Shown: positions 41,057 to 50,332, counted from the first letter of the stretch. The stretch is 64,000 bases of DNA from Fontivita pretiosa (GCF_050410795.1 NZ_CP191258.1:2790001-2854000), one strand, 5' to 3'. A program made the numbers and translations. The notes: generated by a model from the letters alone, not told the origin.

Positions 41057-43177
41057 TCATGTTCGCGACGATTTCCCGCCGTCAAGCGGTTTGCTGGACG
41101 GTCCGCTGGCAGGTTTGGGTGGCGGCGGGGGCTTGTGCATGACCTCGACGATCTGCCAGAACATCTGCCGTCGATCCAGCCGAAGCTCCGCCCGGCGTGG
41201 GCGACGTTTGCCCGGTTCCTGCGCGACGGGGCGAACCACGGGCGTGGCCCAGGCGCTGAGCACTTCCAGGTCGTACTTGTCGGGGTTGAGCCGACGCAGG
41301 ATCTCCATGCCCCCGAAGCTGCCGCGAAGCCCGGTGCTGCGCCTTCGCAGCGGCGGATCGGTATCACGTCGCTGCACCACCACGAACACCCGCCGCCCCG
41401 AATCCAATGCCTGGCTGATCAACCGCCGCTGCTGCTCGTCGAGCTGTGCCTGCGTATGGTCCTTCAGTCGCCGATACAGCGAATCGCGTCGTCCCGGGTC
41501 CCAGCCCTGCGGCTCGTCCGGGTCCATCCGCGGCAGGTTGTCGATGAACCATTTGTTGAACGTCTCGCCGCTGTACAGCTTGTAGTCGCGGACGAACTGA
41601 AGGTGATGCAGCAGGCCGTTATCCTGCGCGAAGACCACCGCTCCCGCCGGCGCCACGGCCAGCACTTCGTCGGTGTTGAAGCGGAGCATCAGCCGCGTGT
41701 ACTGATCCGATTCAGCGTTGAACGCGGTGTTGTGGGCATGCACCGCGACCGCGATCCCGGTCACGCCCGCGAACGACGCCCGTGCCAACCTCGCCGGCCA
41801 TCGATCGGCTGCATTGGCATCCAGCCACTGCACGCTCTGATCGAACAACCAGAAGGCGCACAGCAGCAGCGCGGGCAGGATCGTTGTGAAGAACCGCATG
41901 TAGCCGATGTACATTGTCTGCTGCACCGGCACGGGATCCGGTGCCCAGTAGTAGCAGGTGTAGACGATCAGGCACGGCAGGATCCACATCGCCATGATCA
42001 GCCCTAGCCGCCAGCTTCGACTCAGCATCGCCAGCAGACCGATCAGCGAAAACGGAAAAACGAAGTAGAGCGCGACGGAGCCGAGCTGGCGGATCGTCGT
42101 TTCCCAGTTGTCCTGCGCGTACTGGAGGGAAAAGCCGATGCTTTCGTTGGTGCCGTCGTAACCGGTGAGCCGCCCCATCGACGCCAGGTTGTAGCTGAGC
42201 AGCAGCGCCACGGGAATCAGCCAGCCGAACAGCGCCCAGGCCGACTCGCCCCACGAGCGCCACGAGCGCGTCTGAAGCTTGAGCAATACGACCGTCAGCA
42301 GCGGCAGAATCAGCAGCGCTTCGGTGTAGCGGATGGTCGCGGCGGAGCCGAGCAACAGACCGGCCCCAAAGAGCAGCCACGGAATCGCGGATCGCCTCTG
42401 CCGATCTGTTCTGCCCTGTGCCTGCTGACCTGCGCCGTGGCCTTGCCACCAGTTCAGCAATAGGTACATCCCCCACGCGACTGCGCAGGTGGCGGTGGCG
42501 TGGCTGTTGGGGTTGGTCGTGCAGCCGCCGATCACGGGGCTGAAGGCGAACACCGCCGCCGCGCAAAACGCCCACAAGCTTCGCACGAACAGCCGCAGCA
42601 GCAGAAATGTCGCCAGCACCGCAAGCGACATCGCCACCGGATTGATCCAGTACGCCAGAAGCGGCCCCCAGCGCTGGCCGCCGACCCACAGCGCCGCGGC
42701 GACCAGCGCCGGCAGGCCGATGGGGTATTTGGGGTAGTATCGCTCCTGTGGCGTGCCGAAGTCGGCGCCGACCCACATCCGCCCGACGAACTGATGCGGA
42801 TCGAACTCCGTCGAAGCCGTCCCGGGGCGTGTCGGAATCAGTCTCATCGTCAGGTTCTCCGCCAGCATCCGCCCGCCGACCAAATATCCGTTTTGATCCA
42901 CCCCGGGATGCGCCGGAACCCAGTAGATCGTGCTGATGACGAAGAACCCAATGACCAGCAGCACCGCCAGCGACGTGTGGAACCATCGGTCCAACGCCGT
43001 GTCGGATGATCGAGCCGATGGTTCGAGTTGGCACGTGTCACGACCGTCCCGGCCGCGCCGGATGTTATTGATTGCCGATGAATCCTGATCCGCGCGCTGC
43101 GTGCGTGCGGACACCTCCGGCACGGGCGGGTCGCCCGCGATGCTGTCGGCCACTTGTATCACCTGCAATTCACCCAT
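41057..43177 (-). CDS. Polytopic membrane glycosyltransferase-like protein, copy 1
   Basis: A 706-residue membrane protein with about ten hydrophobic segments between residues 65 and 480, then a soluble C-terminal domain. The first outside loop has HPGVDQNGYLVGGRML (Asp in place of the GT-C acid motif) and YYPKYPIGLPALVAAALWV, both shared with the next gene upstream, a clear paralog. Fold and length resemble GT39/GT-C sugar transferases that use polyprenyl-linked donors. The first ~60 residues include repeat-derived sequence (RRGRDGRDTCQLE), so the true start may be further in. Ends 60 nt before the TraB-like gene. Confidence 0.8.
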   Translation of the reverse strand: MGELQVIQVADSIAGDPPVPEVSARTQRADQDSSAINNIRRGRDGRDTCQLEPSARSSDTALDRWFHTSLAVLLVIGFFVISTIYWVPAHPGVDQNGYLVGGRMLAENLTMRLIPTRPGTASTEFDPHQFVGRMWVGADFGTPQERYYPKYPIGLPALVAAALWVGGQRWGPLLAYWINPVAMSLAVLATFLLLRLFVRSLWAFCAAAVFAFSPVIGGCTTNPNSHATATCAVAWGMYLLLNWWQGHGAGQQAQGRTDRQRRSAIPWLLFGAGLLLGSAATIRYTEALLILPLLTVVLLKLQTRSWRSWGESAWALFGWLIPVALLLSYNLASMGRLTGYDGTNESIGFSLQYAQDNWETTIRQLGSVALYFVFPFSLIGLLAMLSRSWRLGLIMAMWILPCLIVYTCYYWAPDPVPVQQTMYIGYMRFFTTILPALLLCAFWLFDQSVQWLDANAADRWPARLARASFAGVTGIAVAVHAHNTAFNAESDQYTRLMLRFNTDEVLAVAPAGAVVFAQDNGLLHHLQFVRDYKLYSGETFNKWFIDNLPRMDPDEPQGWDPGRRDSLYRRLKDHTQAQLDEQQRRLISQALDSGRRVFVVVQRRDTDPPLRRRSTGLRGSFGGMEILRRLNPDKYDLEVLSAWATPVVRPVAQEPGKRRPRRAELRLDRRQMFWQIVEVMHKPPPPPKPASGPSSKPLDGGKSSRT
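43041..43055. repeat. GGA-triloop hairpin, degenerate member inside a coding region
   Basis: CGACCG, loop TCC, CGGCCG: a 6-bp stem with one mismatch and the same loop, within the N-terminal codons of the membrane protein at 41057-43177. It suggests repeat DNA was incorporated into the reading frame. Confidence 0.45.
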
Positions 43178-43204
43178 CGCATTCGTGCAAGAGATCTGAC
43201 GTGA

Positions 43205-45166
43205 TTAACTACCGTTGCCCGGCGCGGTCGTTGCGGTTGCGGGCGGCTGCGTCGCCGTATGCAAAGACGCCTGCGCCCGCGTGATCTCATAGAGCTGCCA
43301 CGTCTGCGCCGAGCGGCCGGCGGCGAAGCTTCGCGGCGGGGGCATCAACGCCGTCTGCTCGATGTTCGGCAGGCTCAGCAGCTCCTTCCATCGCGCCAGC
43401 GGCTTGGCCTGATACGTCTGGCCGATGCCGAATTGAAGACGAAACCCCGAGGACCAGTCCACCGCCTGCACCAGAAACGCGCGACGCCCGCTGCCGAGCG
43501 CCGCGGCGATGATCCGGTCCTGCCGCTGCATCAGGTCGATCGGTCTGGAGTTCAGATACACCACATCGTTCAGCCACCGTTCCCGTGCCGGCTGGAGCGG
43601 ATGCGGCTGGTCGGAGCTGGTGTCCCCGCCGAAGCGCACCCCCGGGCGCCAGCGAAACGCCTGCATCGAGTACAGTTCGTAATCCCCTTGCCACTGGATG
43701 AAGTTGAGCAGCCCGCTCATCCAGCCGCGCTGCTCGATGAAGAGCACGGATCCCGCCGGCACGCGCTGGATGATGGTGTCGGTGGTATAGGCCAGATTCC
43801 AATTGCTGGCCACGTCGCGCAGCATCACCGGCAGGGCGTTGCGTAACCCCACCGCCGACGCGAACGCCACCACAACGCCCGCCGCGATCGGCGCCGCGAA
43901 CGATCGTCTGCCCTCGGCCGGCTGGCTCTTGCCCTGCTGCGTCACATACCACACCGCCGCCAGGATCATCGGTGGAAACAGAGTCAGGAAGAACCGCAGA
44001 TACGCCCACGACATCGATGCCCGGCCCCAGTAGTACGACGTGTAGACCACCATCCCCGGCACAAGCCACAGCATCAGGATCAGCGCGATTCGCCAGTTCC
44101 ACCGCCACATCATCGCCAGCCCCAGCACCGCCAGCGGCAGAATGAAGAACACGCCGTAGTCGTAGAGCTGCTGGAACACCGTCTCCCACTGGTCGCGCAG
44201 GCGGGCAAGCGTGAAAGCGCTGCTTTCGTTGGTTGTGTCGTACCCGGTGATAGTGCCCATCGCGAAACAGTTGAACCCGAGCATCCAGAGCACAGGAACC
44301 AGCCAGCCGACCAGCGGCATCGCCGCGCGCGGATAACTGGCGCGCTCTGTCCATCGCACTATCAGCAGCGCCGTCACCGCAAGCGGAATCACCAGCAGCC
44401 CTTCGGTGTATCGGATCGTCATCGCGTAGCCGAGCACAAACCCCGCCAGCGCGCCGCGCCACCCCGATCCGGTCTGCCACCATCGCAGCAGCAGATACAT
44501 CCCCCAGGTCGCAAACGCCAGCGCCGGACCATGACTCCAGGGCATATTCGCCATCACCAGCGCCGTGTAGTTGCTGCCCAGCAGGATCATGGCCAGGATT
44601 CCGGCGAAGGATCCGGCCAGCAGGCGCGTCATCAGGAACATCGCCACCAGCGCCAGCGATGTGCAGATCGGGCTGATCAGCAGCGCCCAATGCTTGCCGC
44701 GCTGCCAGTCGATCCACAGCGGAATCGCGTTCAGCAGCGGCAGTCCCGGCGGATACTTGGGATAGAACCACGCATCGCTGGCCGAGGCGGGCTCTCCCGC
44801 CAGCACCCACATGCCCCCGACATACTCAAGCGGGTTGTCGGGCTTGAATCCCGTCGAGCCGCTGCGGGCCAGTTGCTTGCCGCCGACCAAATATCCGTTC
44901 TGATCCACGCCCGGCGTGGCTGGCGCCCAGAAGTGCAGCAGCATCATGAAATAGCCCAGGGCGAGCGCGACGGCCAGCAGCGCGCAGGCTCGGCGCTGGC
45001 CAGCCGGCTCGGGGTCGGGCAAGCCCGCTTCCGCCAGGCGCGGCTCCGCTGCGCGGGGCGCAGGCGCGGTCGCGATGCCCGCCACGAACGCATCCGCCGC
45101 CGCGGCAGCGCTCTGCCCCGCCGGTGCGTCAGTAACCTCGCCGCCGATCTGCCGTGTTGTGATCAT
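43205..45166 (-). CDS. Polytopic membrane glycosyltransferase-like protein, copy 2
   Basis: A 653-residue membrane protein, paralog of the downstream gene. A soluble N-terminal stretch of about 60 residues rich in Ala/Pro is followed by many transmembrane helices (LLAVALALGYFMMLL first) and a soluble C-terminal part. Shared blocks: ATPGVDQNGYLVGGKQLA, FYPKYPPGLPLLNAIPLWI and YDTTNESSAFT against YDGTNESIGFS in the paralog. Likely a GT-C-type transferase; substrate unknown. It lies 27 nt upstream of copy 1 and 18 nt downstream of the TMTC-like gene, so the three form one operon. Confidence 0.8.
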   Translation of the reverse strand: MITTRQIGGEVTDAPAGQSAAAAADAFVAGIATAPAPRAAEPRLAEAGLPDPEPAGQRRACALLAVALALGYFMMLLHFWAPATPGVDQNGYLVGGKQLARSGSTGFKPDNPLEYVGGMWVLAGEPASASDAWFYPKYPPGLPLLNAIPLWIDWQRGKHWALLISPICTSLALVAMFLMTRLLAGSFAGILAMILLGSNYTALVMANMPWSHGPALAFATWGMYLLLRWWQTGSGWRGALAGFVLGYAMTIRYTEGLLVIPLAVTALLIVRWTERASYPRAAMPLVGWLVPVLWMLGFNCFAMGTITGYDTTNESSAFTLARLRDQWETVFQQLYDYGVFFILPLAVLGLAMMWRWNWRIALILMLWLVPGMVVYTSYYWGRASMSWAYLRFFLTLFPPMILAAVWYVTQQGKSQPAEGRRSFAAPIAAGVVVAFASAVGLRNALPVMLRDVASNWNLAYTTDTIIQRVPAGSVLFIEQRGWMSGLLNFIQWQGDYELYSMQAFRWRPGVRFGGDTSSDQPHPLQPARERWLNDVVYLNSRPIDLMQRQDRIIAAALGSGRRAFLVQAVDWSSGFRLQFGIGQTYQAKPLARWKELLSLPNIEQTALMPPPRSFAAGRSAQTWQLYEITRAQASLHTATQPPATATTAPGNGS

Positions 45167-45184
45167 CGTCTGTTCATCCGCTCA

Positions 45185-46786
45185 TCAACGCGTGGTTGAT
45201 GTGGTTGCCGGCGCCGTCGCCGCTCGCTGCTGCGCCGCCAGACGCTGCGCCTCCAGTTCGGCCTTGGCTGCGAGGATGCCGGCGCTGGGCCGGATGTTGG
45301 CGGCCTTGTCAAAACACCGCCCCGCCTCCTCCCAGTCTCTGCGCATCATCGCGATCACGCCACACTGTTTCCAGATATCCCAGTATTCCGGGAGCATCTC
45401 GGTCCCGCGGCGGACGACCTGCTCGGCTTCGTCAAGCTGCCCACGCGCCGCGTACTCCGCCGCCAGCAGCATCACCAGCCGAATCGACTGCGGCTGCTCT
45501 TCCAGCGACTTGCGGTAGAACTCCAGGCGGTCGTTCCATCGCGCCGCGTAGGTGACGGTGCGGATCGAGCCAGGGACCAGCGCGATTGTCGTAAACGCCA
45601 CGAGGATCGGTCTGCTCAGGCGCGTCATCGCCATCGCCACCAGCAGAAGGAAGAACGCCGAAGGCAGGTACATCAGTCGCTCGGCGAAGTTGACCCCGAT
45701 CAGGGCGACGATGTTGCCGACGAGTCCGTACGACAGCGCCAGTGCCAGCGCCGCGAACACCCCCGCCGCCGATCGCTTCAGCAGTGCAACGAGCATCACG
45801 GCGCACCAGGCCACGACCGCCGTGGCGCCGATCCACAGATACGGATCGCCCCAGGACACGCTCCAGCCGATGACTTTCGCACCGTAATCCGGCGAAAGCT
45901 TGATCGGCAGCACCAGCAGCGCCGCGTATCGGCCCAGCAGTGCCAGCGGCATCAGCCACCGGTCGCGACCAACGCTGCCCCCGTACGGGTGCCACTCGCT
46001 GGGAACCATGGGGTTGATCGTCCAATCCAGGAAATTCCGATCCCACCAGAACTTCAGGATCGACTCGCGCCACACCACATACCCGGCCAGCCCCCAGCAC
46101 AGCAGCAGGGTCAGCAGGAGCCTGCCCTGCCGAAGCCGCGCCGGATCGATCGGGGGCTGCGCTGTCGTCGAATCGGCATCCTGACGGATCAGCAGAAGCC
46201 GTCGCGACAGCGCCAGAGTCAGCAGCAGCGCCGGCACGAGCATGCCCTGCTCCTTGCTCAGCAGCGCCAGGACAAAGCAAGCTGTGATCGCGACAGCGCG
46301 GCCGGGGGTGAGCGGCTTGAGCATCAGCACCAGCGCGCCCAGCGTCCCCAGGGCGCACATCAACTCCGCCCGCCCGACGATATTGGCCACCGCTTCCACG
46401 TGAATGGGATGCGCCGCGAACAGCAGCCCCGCCACCCAGGCCGCGCGCTGTCCCGCCAGCCGCCGCGCCAGCTCCGCGGCGCACGCACTGACGGCCCCAT
46501 GCAGCAGCACGTTGACCAGGTGAAAGGCCCACGGCCGGTCCCCGTGCAACCACCACTGGATCGCGTAGGTCATCGAGACCAGCGGGCGATACAGGTTGTC
46601 CACCCCGCCGTTGTAGCTCTCGGTCCAGTACAGGTGCCAGCGGGCCGGATCCCTGAGGCGCGGGTCGTTCTGGATGATGCCGTGGTCGTCGTAGACGTAT
46701 GTCCCGCCGATGCAGATCGCGAACAGCGCGATCCCCACCACCGCCGACAGCAGCGCCGGAAGATGTCTGCCACCAACGCGAATCAC
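45185..46786 (-). CDS. TMTC-like membrane protein with C-terminal TPR
   Basis: A 533-residue protein with a GTG start preceded by AAAGGTGAG. About ten hydrophobic segments cover residues 10-420; the first loop contains YVYDDHGIIQND (D33-D34), then NLYRPLVSMTYAIQWWLHG and AAHPIHVEAVANIVGRAEL. These are the marks of the TMTC family, eukaryotic protein O-mannosyltransferases with bacterial relatives. About two TPR units follow (LRVMLLAAEYAARGQLDEAE-type pattern near 440-475; WDIWKQCGVIAMMRRDWEEA near 485-505). I infer a sugar transferase that recognises its partner through TPRs. It heads an operon with two other polytopic transferase-like genes. Confidence 0.8.
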   Translation of the reverse strand: MIRVGGRHLPALLSAVVGIALFAICIGGTYVYDDHGIIQNDPRLRDPARWHLYWTESYNGGVDNLYRPLVSMTYAIQWWLHGDRPWAFHLVNVLLHGAVSACAAELARRLAGQRAAWVAGLLFAAHPIHVEAVANIVGRAELMCALGTLGALVLMLKPLTPGRAVAITACFVLALLSKEQGMLVPALLLTLALSRRLLLIRQDADSTTAQPPIDPARLRQGRLLLTLLLCWGLAGYVVWRESILKFWWDRNFLDWTINPMVPSEWHPYGGSVGRDRWLMPLALLGRYAALLVLPIKLSPDYGAKVIGWSVSWGDPYLWIGATAVVAWCAVMLVALLKRSAAGVFAALALALSYGLVGNIVALIGVNFAERLMYLPSAFFLLLVAMAMTRLSRPILVAFTTIALVPGSIRTVTYAARWNDRLEFYRKSLEEQPQSIRLVMLLAAEYAARGQLDEAEQVVRRGTEMLPEYWDIWKQCGVIAMMRRDWEEAGRCFDKAANIRPSAGILAAKAELEAQRLAAQQRAATAPATTSTTR

Positions 46787-46842
46787 CGACTCACCTTTTC
46801 AGCAATAGCATCCGATCCCCGCCGCCCGTAATATCTTGCCCC

Positions 46843-47718
46843 ATGCCAGAGAAAATGCGAGTCGTGGTGACCGGGTCCAGCGGCCGAATCGGGCAGCACG
46901 TGGTGCGCGAGCTGCTCGAGCGCGGCCACGACGTGACCAGCGTCGATCTTCGCCCGCCCCCAACGCCCCAGTCGCACTTCATCCAGGCCGACCTGCGCGA
47001 CCGGGCGAAGGTGCGGTCGATCTTCGAGCAGGCCGAGGCGGTCTGTCACCTGGGCGAGATCCCCACGATCCCGCGGGATATGCCCCCGGAAGACGTGTAC
47101 GCCCACAATACACGAATCGCCTCGGCGGTTCTCCAGGCGGCGGCGGACCTGAAGCTGAAGCGAATGATCTACACCAGCTCGGCCCAGGTCTACGGCGCCT
47201 GGGGTTCGGGGCTGGCGCTGACGTTCGTCAGGCTGCCGATGGACGAGACCCACCCGCTTCGCCCGCGAAACGCCTATTCGCTGGCCAAGGTCGCCGCCGA
47301 ACAGTACGCGCAGGTGATGGCCGAGCGGTTCGGGCTGTCGGTGGCGGCGTTTCGGTTTCCCTGGGTGGAGCCGGACGAGCCTGACGAGCGATACTTCCGG
47401 CATCTGGAGACCGACACGCGTCCGTCGGAAGGCGCCTACAGCTACGTCCACGTCACCGACGCCGCCCGCGCGTATGCCCTGGCCCTGGAGCACCCGCGGC
47501 CCGGGTTCGAGGCGTATCACTTTTCCGCCGAGGATGTGCGAACCCTGATGCCCATTCGCCAGCGGCTGCTACAGGACAATCGTGGCGAGCCTGAGCTGCC
47601 GCCGGACTGGCCCGACCACAAGAGTCCGATCCTGACCGACAAGGCGCGGGAGCATTTCGGCTGGCGTGCGCAGTGGAGCATCCTGGAGCGCTATTACCGC
47701 TGGGTCCGCAACCGCTGA
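46843..47718 (+). CDS. NAD-dependent epimerase/dehydratase
   Basis: A 291-residue extended short-chain dehydrogenase. It starts MPEKMRVVVTGSSGRIGQHVV (NAD motif GSSGRIG; ATG at 46855 is also possible). The catalytic Tyr-Lys is in NAYSLAKVAAEQYAQ (YxxxK), and the Ser region is IYTSSAQVYGAWG. Such enzymes interconvert nucleotide sugars, for example UDP-glucose 4-epimerase relatives, though this one is shorter than GalE. It is divergent from the TMTC-like gene across 56 nt. Substrate unknown. No Shine-Dalgarno is visible. Confidence 0.9.
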   Translation: MPEKMRVVVTGSSGRIGQHVVRELLERGHDVTSVDLRPPPTPQSHFIQADLRDRAKVRSIFEQAEAVCHLGEIPTIPRDMPPEDVYAHNTRIASAVLQAAADLKLKRMIYTSSAQVYGAWGSGLALTFVRLPMDETHPLRPRNAYSLAKVAAEQYAQVMAERFGLSVAAFRFPWVEPDEPDERYFRHLETDTRPSEGAYSYVHVTDAARAYALALEHPRPGFEAYHFSAEDVRTLMPIRQRLLQDNRGEPELPPDWPDHKSPILTDKAREHFGWRAQWSILERYYRWVRNR

Positions 47719-47719
47719 A

Positions 47720-47806
47720 AAAGGGGTCGGGAGTCTTTTCGCTTCCTGCAACGCACTGGAGGTTCAGTTCGGCGCGCGCTAACCGGAAAAGACTCCCGAC
47801 CCCTTT
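47720..47806. repeat. Perfect 20-bp inverted repeat overlapping the recN 3' end
   Basis: AAAGGGGTCGGGAGTCTTTT at 47720-47739 is the exact reverse complement of 47787-47806, with 47 nt between. The right arm encodes the last residues of RecN (KGSGVFSG). The left arm begins just after the epimerase stop. The arm motif is of a kind I associate with repeats near RAYT-type genes in planctomycetes. Confidence 0.85.
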
Positions 47807-49500
47807 GTTCGGCGACGCCCGCTGCCCGTCGCGGCGGCGGCCAGAAGCTCACGCGCCTGCGCACGCGTCGTCTCGGTCACGTTCTGCCCGCCAATCATCT
47901 CGGCAAGCTCCTCCAGTCGCTGCTGGCCTTCCACCAGCCGCACCGTCGTCTGCGTCTGATGATCCGCCACCGTCTTGCGAACCGTCAGGTGTCGATCCGC
48001 AAACGCGGCGATCTGCGGCAGGTGGGTGATGCACAAGACCTGATGATGCCTGGCCAATTCACGCAGCTTGGCGCCGATGACCGAGCCGAGCCGCCCGCCG
48101 ACGTTCGCGTCGATCTCGTCGAAGACCAGAACGGAAATGCGCTCGCCCTCTGACAGCACCCCCTTGATCGCCAGCATGATCCGTGACAGCTCGCCTCCGG
48201 AAGCGATCTTGCGCAGCGGATACGCCGGCAGACCCGGATTGGTCTGAACCATGAACTCGATTTCGTCGCCGCCGGCAGGTCCCAGGCCCGAAGGGCTGGC
48301 TTTCAGCTCGACGTGGAATCGCGCCTTGTCCATTCCGAGCTGGCCGAACTGTTGCTCGATGAGCGGCGCGAGTTTTTTCGCCGCGGACTGTCGCCTGGAC
48401 GTCAGCTCCGCCGCCAGCGCTTCAAGCCGCCGGCTCAGTGGCTCGATCTGGCTTTGCAGCGATGCCAGGTCGTCGCCGGCGCGCTCCAGTTCGGCGATCT
48501 TGCGCGCAAGCTCGGCGCGGTATTCCAGCACCAGCGGAACCGTCTCGCCGTACTTGCTCAGGATGCGATTGATCGTATTCAAGCGATCATTGACCTCGGC
48601 CAGCTCCGACGGATCCAGCTCCAGCCGGTCCAGGTACCTGCCCAGGTCGAAGGCCGAATCCTCCAGCTCGATGGTGGCTTCGCGAACGGCCTGGGCAACG
48701 GGCTTGAGATTGCCGTCCAGCATCGCCAGTTCCGACAACACCGCCGAGATCGTCTTCAACCGCTCCAAGACCGCGCCGTCGGTTTCGTAGAGGGCGGCGT
48801 AGGCGGCGCCGGCGTCCTTCTTGAGCTTTTCCAGGTTCTGGAGCACCGACGCACGAGCGCGAAGCTCCTCGAACTCAACAGCGTTCGGCTCGGCGTTGTC
48901 GATCTCCTGGGCCTGAAAGCGATACAACTCGAGCTGTTGCTGGCGAAGCGTTCGGCCGGCGGTCAGCTCCTGGAGCCGCTGCTGCGCGTCGCGCAGCCTC
49001 TGGTACACGTCGTGGTACTGCTCGCGCAGTGCTTCGAGGTTCGCGTAGTGGTCGATGACCTGGAGCTGGTTTGACGGCTTGAGCAGGTACTGGTGGTCGT
49101 GCTGGCCGTGCACATCCACAAGCAACTCGGCCACGCTCTTGAGCATCGCCAGCGTGATCGGATGACCGTTGAGGCTGACGCTGCTGCGCCCCGAAGCGTA
49201 AAGGCGGCGGGTGAGCAGGATTTCGCCGCCTTCGGAACAGACGGGTACGTCGGTGGCGCGTTCGATCAGCGCCAGCGTGTGCGAATCTCGCAGCTCGAAA
49301 ACGCCGCTGACGCGGGCCTCTTCGGCGCCGCTGCGGAGCATCTCCGCGCCGCTACGCAAGCCCAGCAGCAGCTCGATGGCGCCGATGACCAGGCTCTTGC
49401 CCGCGCCGGTGGCGCCGGTGAAACAGTTCAGCCCCGGATGCAGCTCGATCCGCGCATCGGCAATCACCGCGAGGTTGGAAATGTGAAGCTCGCGAAGCAT
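47779..49500 (-). CDS. recN: DNA repair protein RecN
   Basis: A 573-residue SMC-like ATPase for double-strand break repair. The N-terminus MLRELHISNLAVIADARIEL and Walker A FTGATGAGKSLVIGAIELLLG read in two parts are typical; a coiled-coil middle spans about 150-380; the C-terminal half has the signature SGGELSRIMLAIKG and Walker B VLVFDEIDANVGGRLG, then THLPQIAAFADRH. Length is normal. The last eight or so residues (TKGSGVFSG) come from an inverted-repeat arm and not from the ancestral gene end, so the original C-terminus has been replaced or extended. Confidence 0.96.
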   Translation of the reverse strand: MLRELHISNLAVIADARIELHPGLNCFTGATGAGKSLVIGAIELLLGLRSGAEMLRSGAEEARVSGVFELRDSHTLALIERATDVPVCSEGGEILLTRRLYASGRSSVSLNGHPITLAMLKSVAELLVDVHGQHDHQYLLKPSNQLQVIDHYANLEALREQYHDVYQRLRDAQQRLQELTAGRTLRQQQLELYRFQAQEIDNAEPNAVEFEELRARASVLQNLEKLKKDAGAAYAALYETDGAVLERLKTISAVLSELAMLDGNLKPVAQAVREATIELEDSAFDLGRYLDRLELDPSELAEVNDRLNTINRILSKYGETVPLVLEYRAELARKIAELERAGDDLASLQSQIEPLSRRLEALAAELTSRRQSAAKKLAPLIEQQFGQLGMDKARFHVELKASPSGLGPAGGDEIEFMVQTNPGLPAYPLRKIASGGELSRIMLAIKGVLSEGERISVLVFDEIDANVGGRLGSVIGAKLRELARHHQVLCITHLPQIAAFADRHLTVRKTVADHQTQTTVRLVEGQQRLEELAEMIGGQNVTETTRAQARELLAAAATGSGRRRTKGSGVFSG

Positions 49501-49613
49501 GTCCTTGAAGGATCAAGGCACAAGGGTGAAGGATCAAGACACTCAGGCACGAAGCCGCCAACCGCAATGGCTTGCCTGATGGTTGCCTCGCGCCCGCTTG
49601 TTCATCCTTCAGT

Positions 49614-49970
49614 TCAGCTTACCTTGCTCCCCGGCGCCACGGGTTCGGCGGGGGTGATGATCACCACCCGGCCGCTCTGCGCGTCGGTGGCGGCCAGGAG
49701 CATGCCATTGCTGATCTCCCCGCGCATCTGCCGCGGCGCCAGATTCGCCACCACCACAAGCTGCTTGCCGACAAGCTGCTCGGGCTGATAGTGCTGCCGA
49801 AGCCCCGCGCAGATCTGCCGGCGCTCTCCATTGCTCAATTCGATCTGAAGAACCAGCAGCTTGTCAGCGTTGGCGTGAGGCTTGCACTCGATGACCGTGG
49901 CGACACGAAGGTCCAGCTTGGCAAAATCGTCGTAGTTGATCGTCGTCTGCGTCGTTTGTGTCGTGTCCAT
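49614..49970 (-). CDS. Stand-alone tRNA-binding domain protein (MetG C-terminal/Trbp111-like)
   Basis: A 118-residue OB-fold protein like the C-terminal domain of methionyl-tRNA synthetase. Blocks are FAKLDLRVATVIECKPHANADKLLVLQIE read as two parts, RQICAGLRQHY, LVGKQLVVVANLAPR, MRGEISNGMLLAA. GAGGAC lies 5 nt upstream of the ATG. Stand-alone versions (Trbp111, CsaA-like) bind tRNA or act as chaperones. A catalytic MetG without this domain may be encoded elsewhere. It is followed by a 113-nt gap with short repeats (GAAGGATCAAG, twice) before recN. Confidence 0.92.
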   Translation of the reverse strand: MDTTQTTQTTINYDDFAKLDLRVATVIECKPHANADKLLVLQIELSNGERRQICAGLRQHYQPEQLVGKQLVVVANLAPRQMRGEISNGMLLAATDAQSGRVVIITPAEPVAPGSKVS

Positions 49971-50128
49971 CAGGTGTCCTCAGTTGGGGCCTTGCGAAAC
50001 TGTACACTTTATGCCGCCAGCACTACCCCGCCAAGTGAATCCACGCAGCATTCGTGTCCGTGCTGGCCTTCCTGGCCCGACCTTTGCGGAATGCCTTGGC
50101 GCACTTTTGCACTCGAAAGGAGAGCGCT

Positions 50129-50332
50129 ATGCGACGCTACCCCATGGTTCTACTTCTGTGCGCGTCGATGCTGGCATCGGCCCCGCTGTTCGTCGGCTGC
50201 GACGAGACCGTCGAACATGAACGCAAGGTGGATGTCAAGGATGATGGCACTGTCGTCCGCGAAGAAAAGAAGGTCACCGAAAGCCCCAGCGGAGATGTGA
50301 CCAAGACAGAAACCAAGTCCGTGGACAAGTGA
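50129..50332 (+). CDS. Small putative lipoprotein
   Basis: 67 residues. AAAGGAGA 6-8 nt before the ATG supports the start. The leader RRYPMVLLLCASMLASAPLFVGC has a lipobox-like FVGC (Cys24; Phe at -3 is unusual), so the mature form would be a lipidated 44-residue peptide. The rest is highly charged (DETVEHERKVDVKDDG; EEKKVTESPSGD; KTETKSVDK) and likely extended. A good terminator follows 26 nt after the stop. I recognise no family. A monocistronic envelope-stress or periplasmic role is possible, but not supported by motif. Confidence 0.75.
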   Translation: MRRYPMVLLLCASMLASAPLFVGCDETVEHERKVDVKDDGTVVREEKKVTESPSGDVTKTETKSVDK

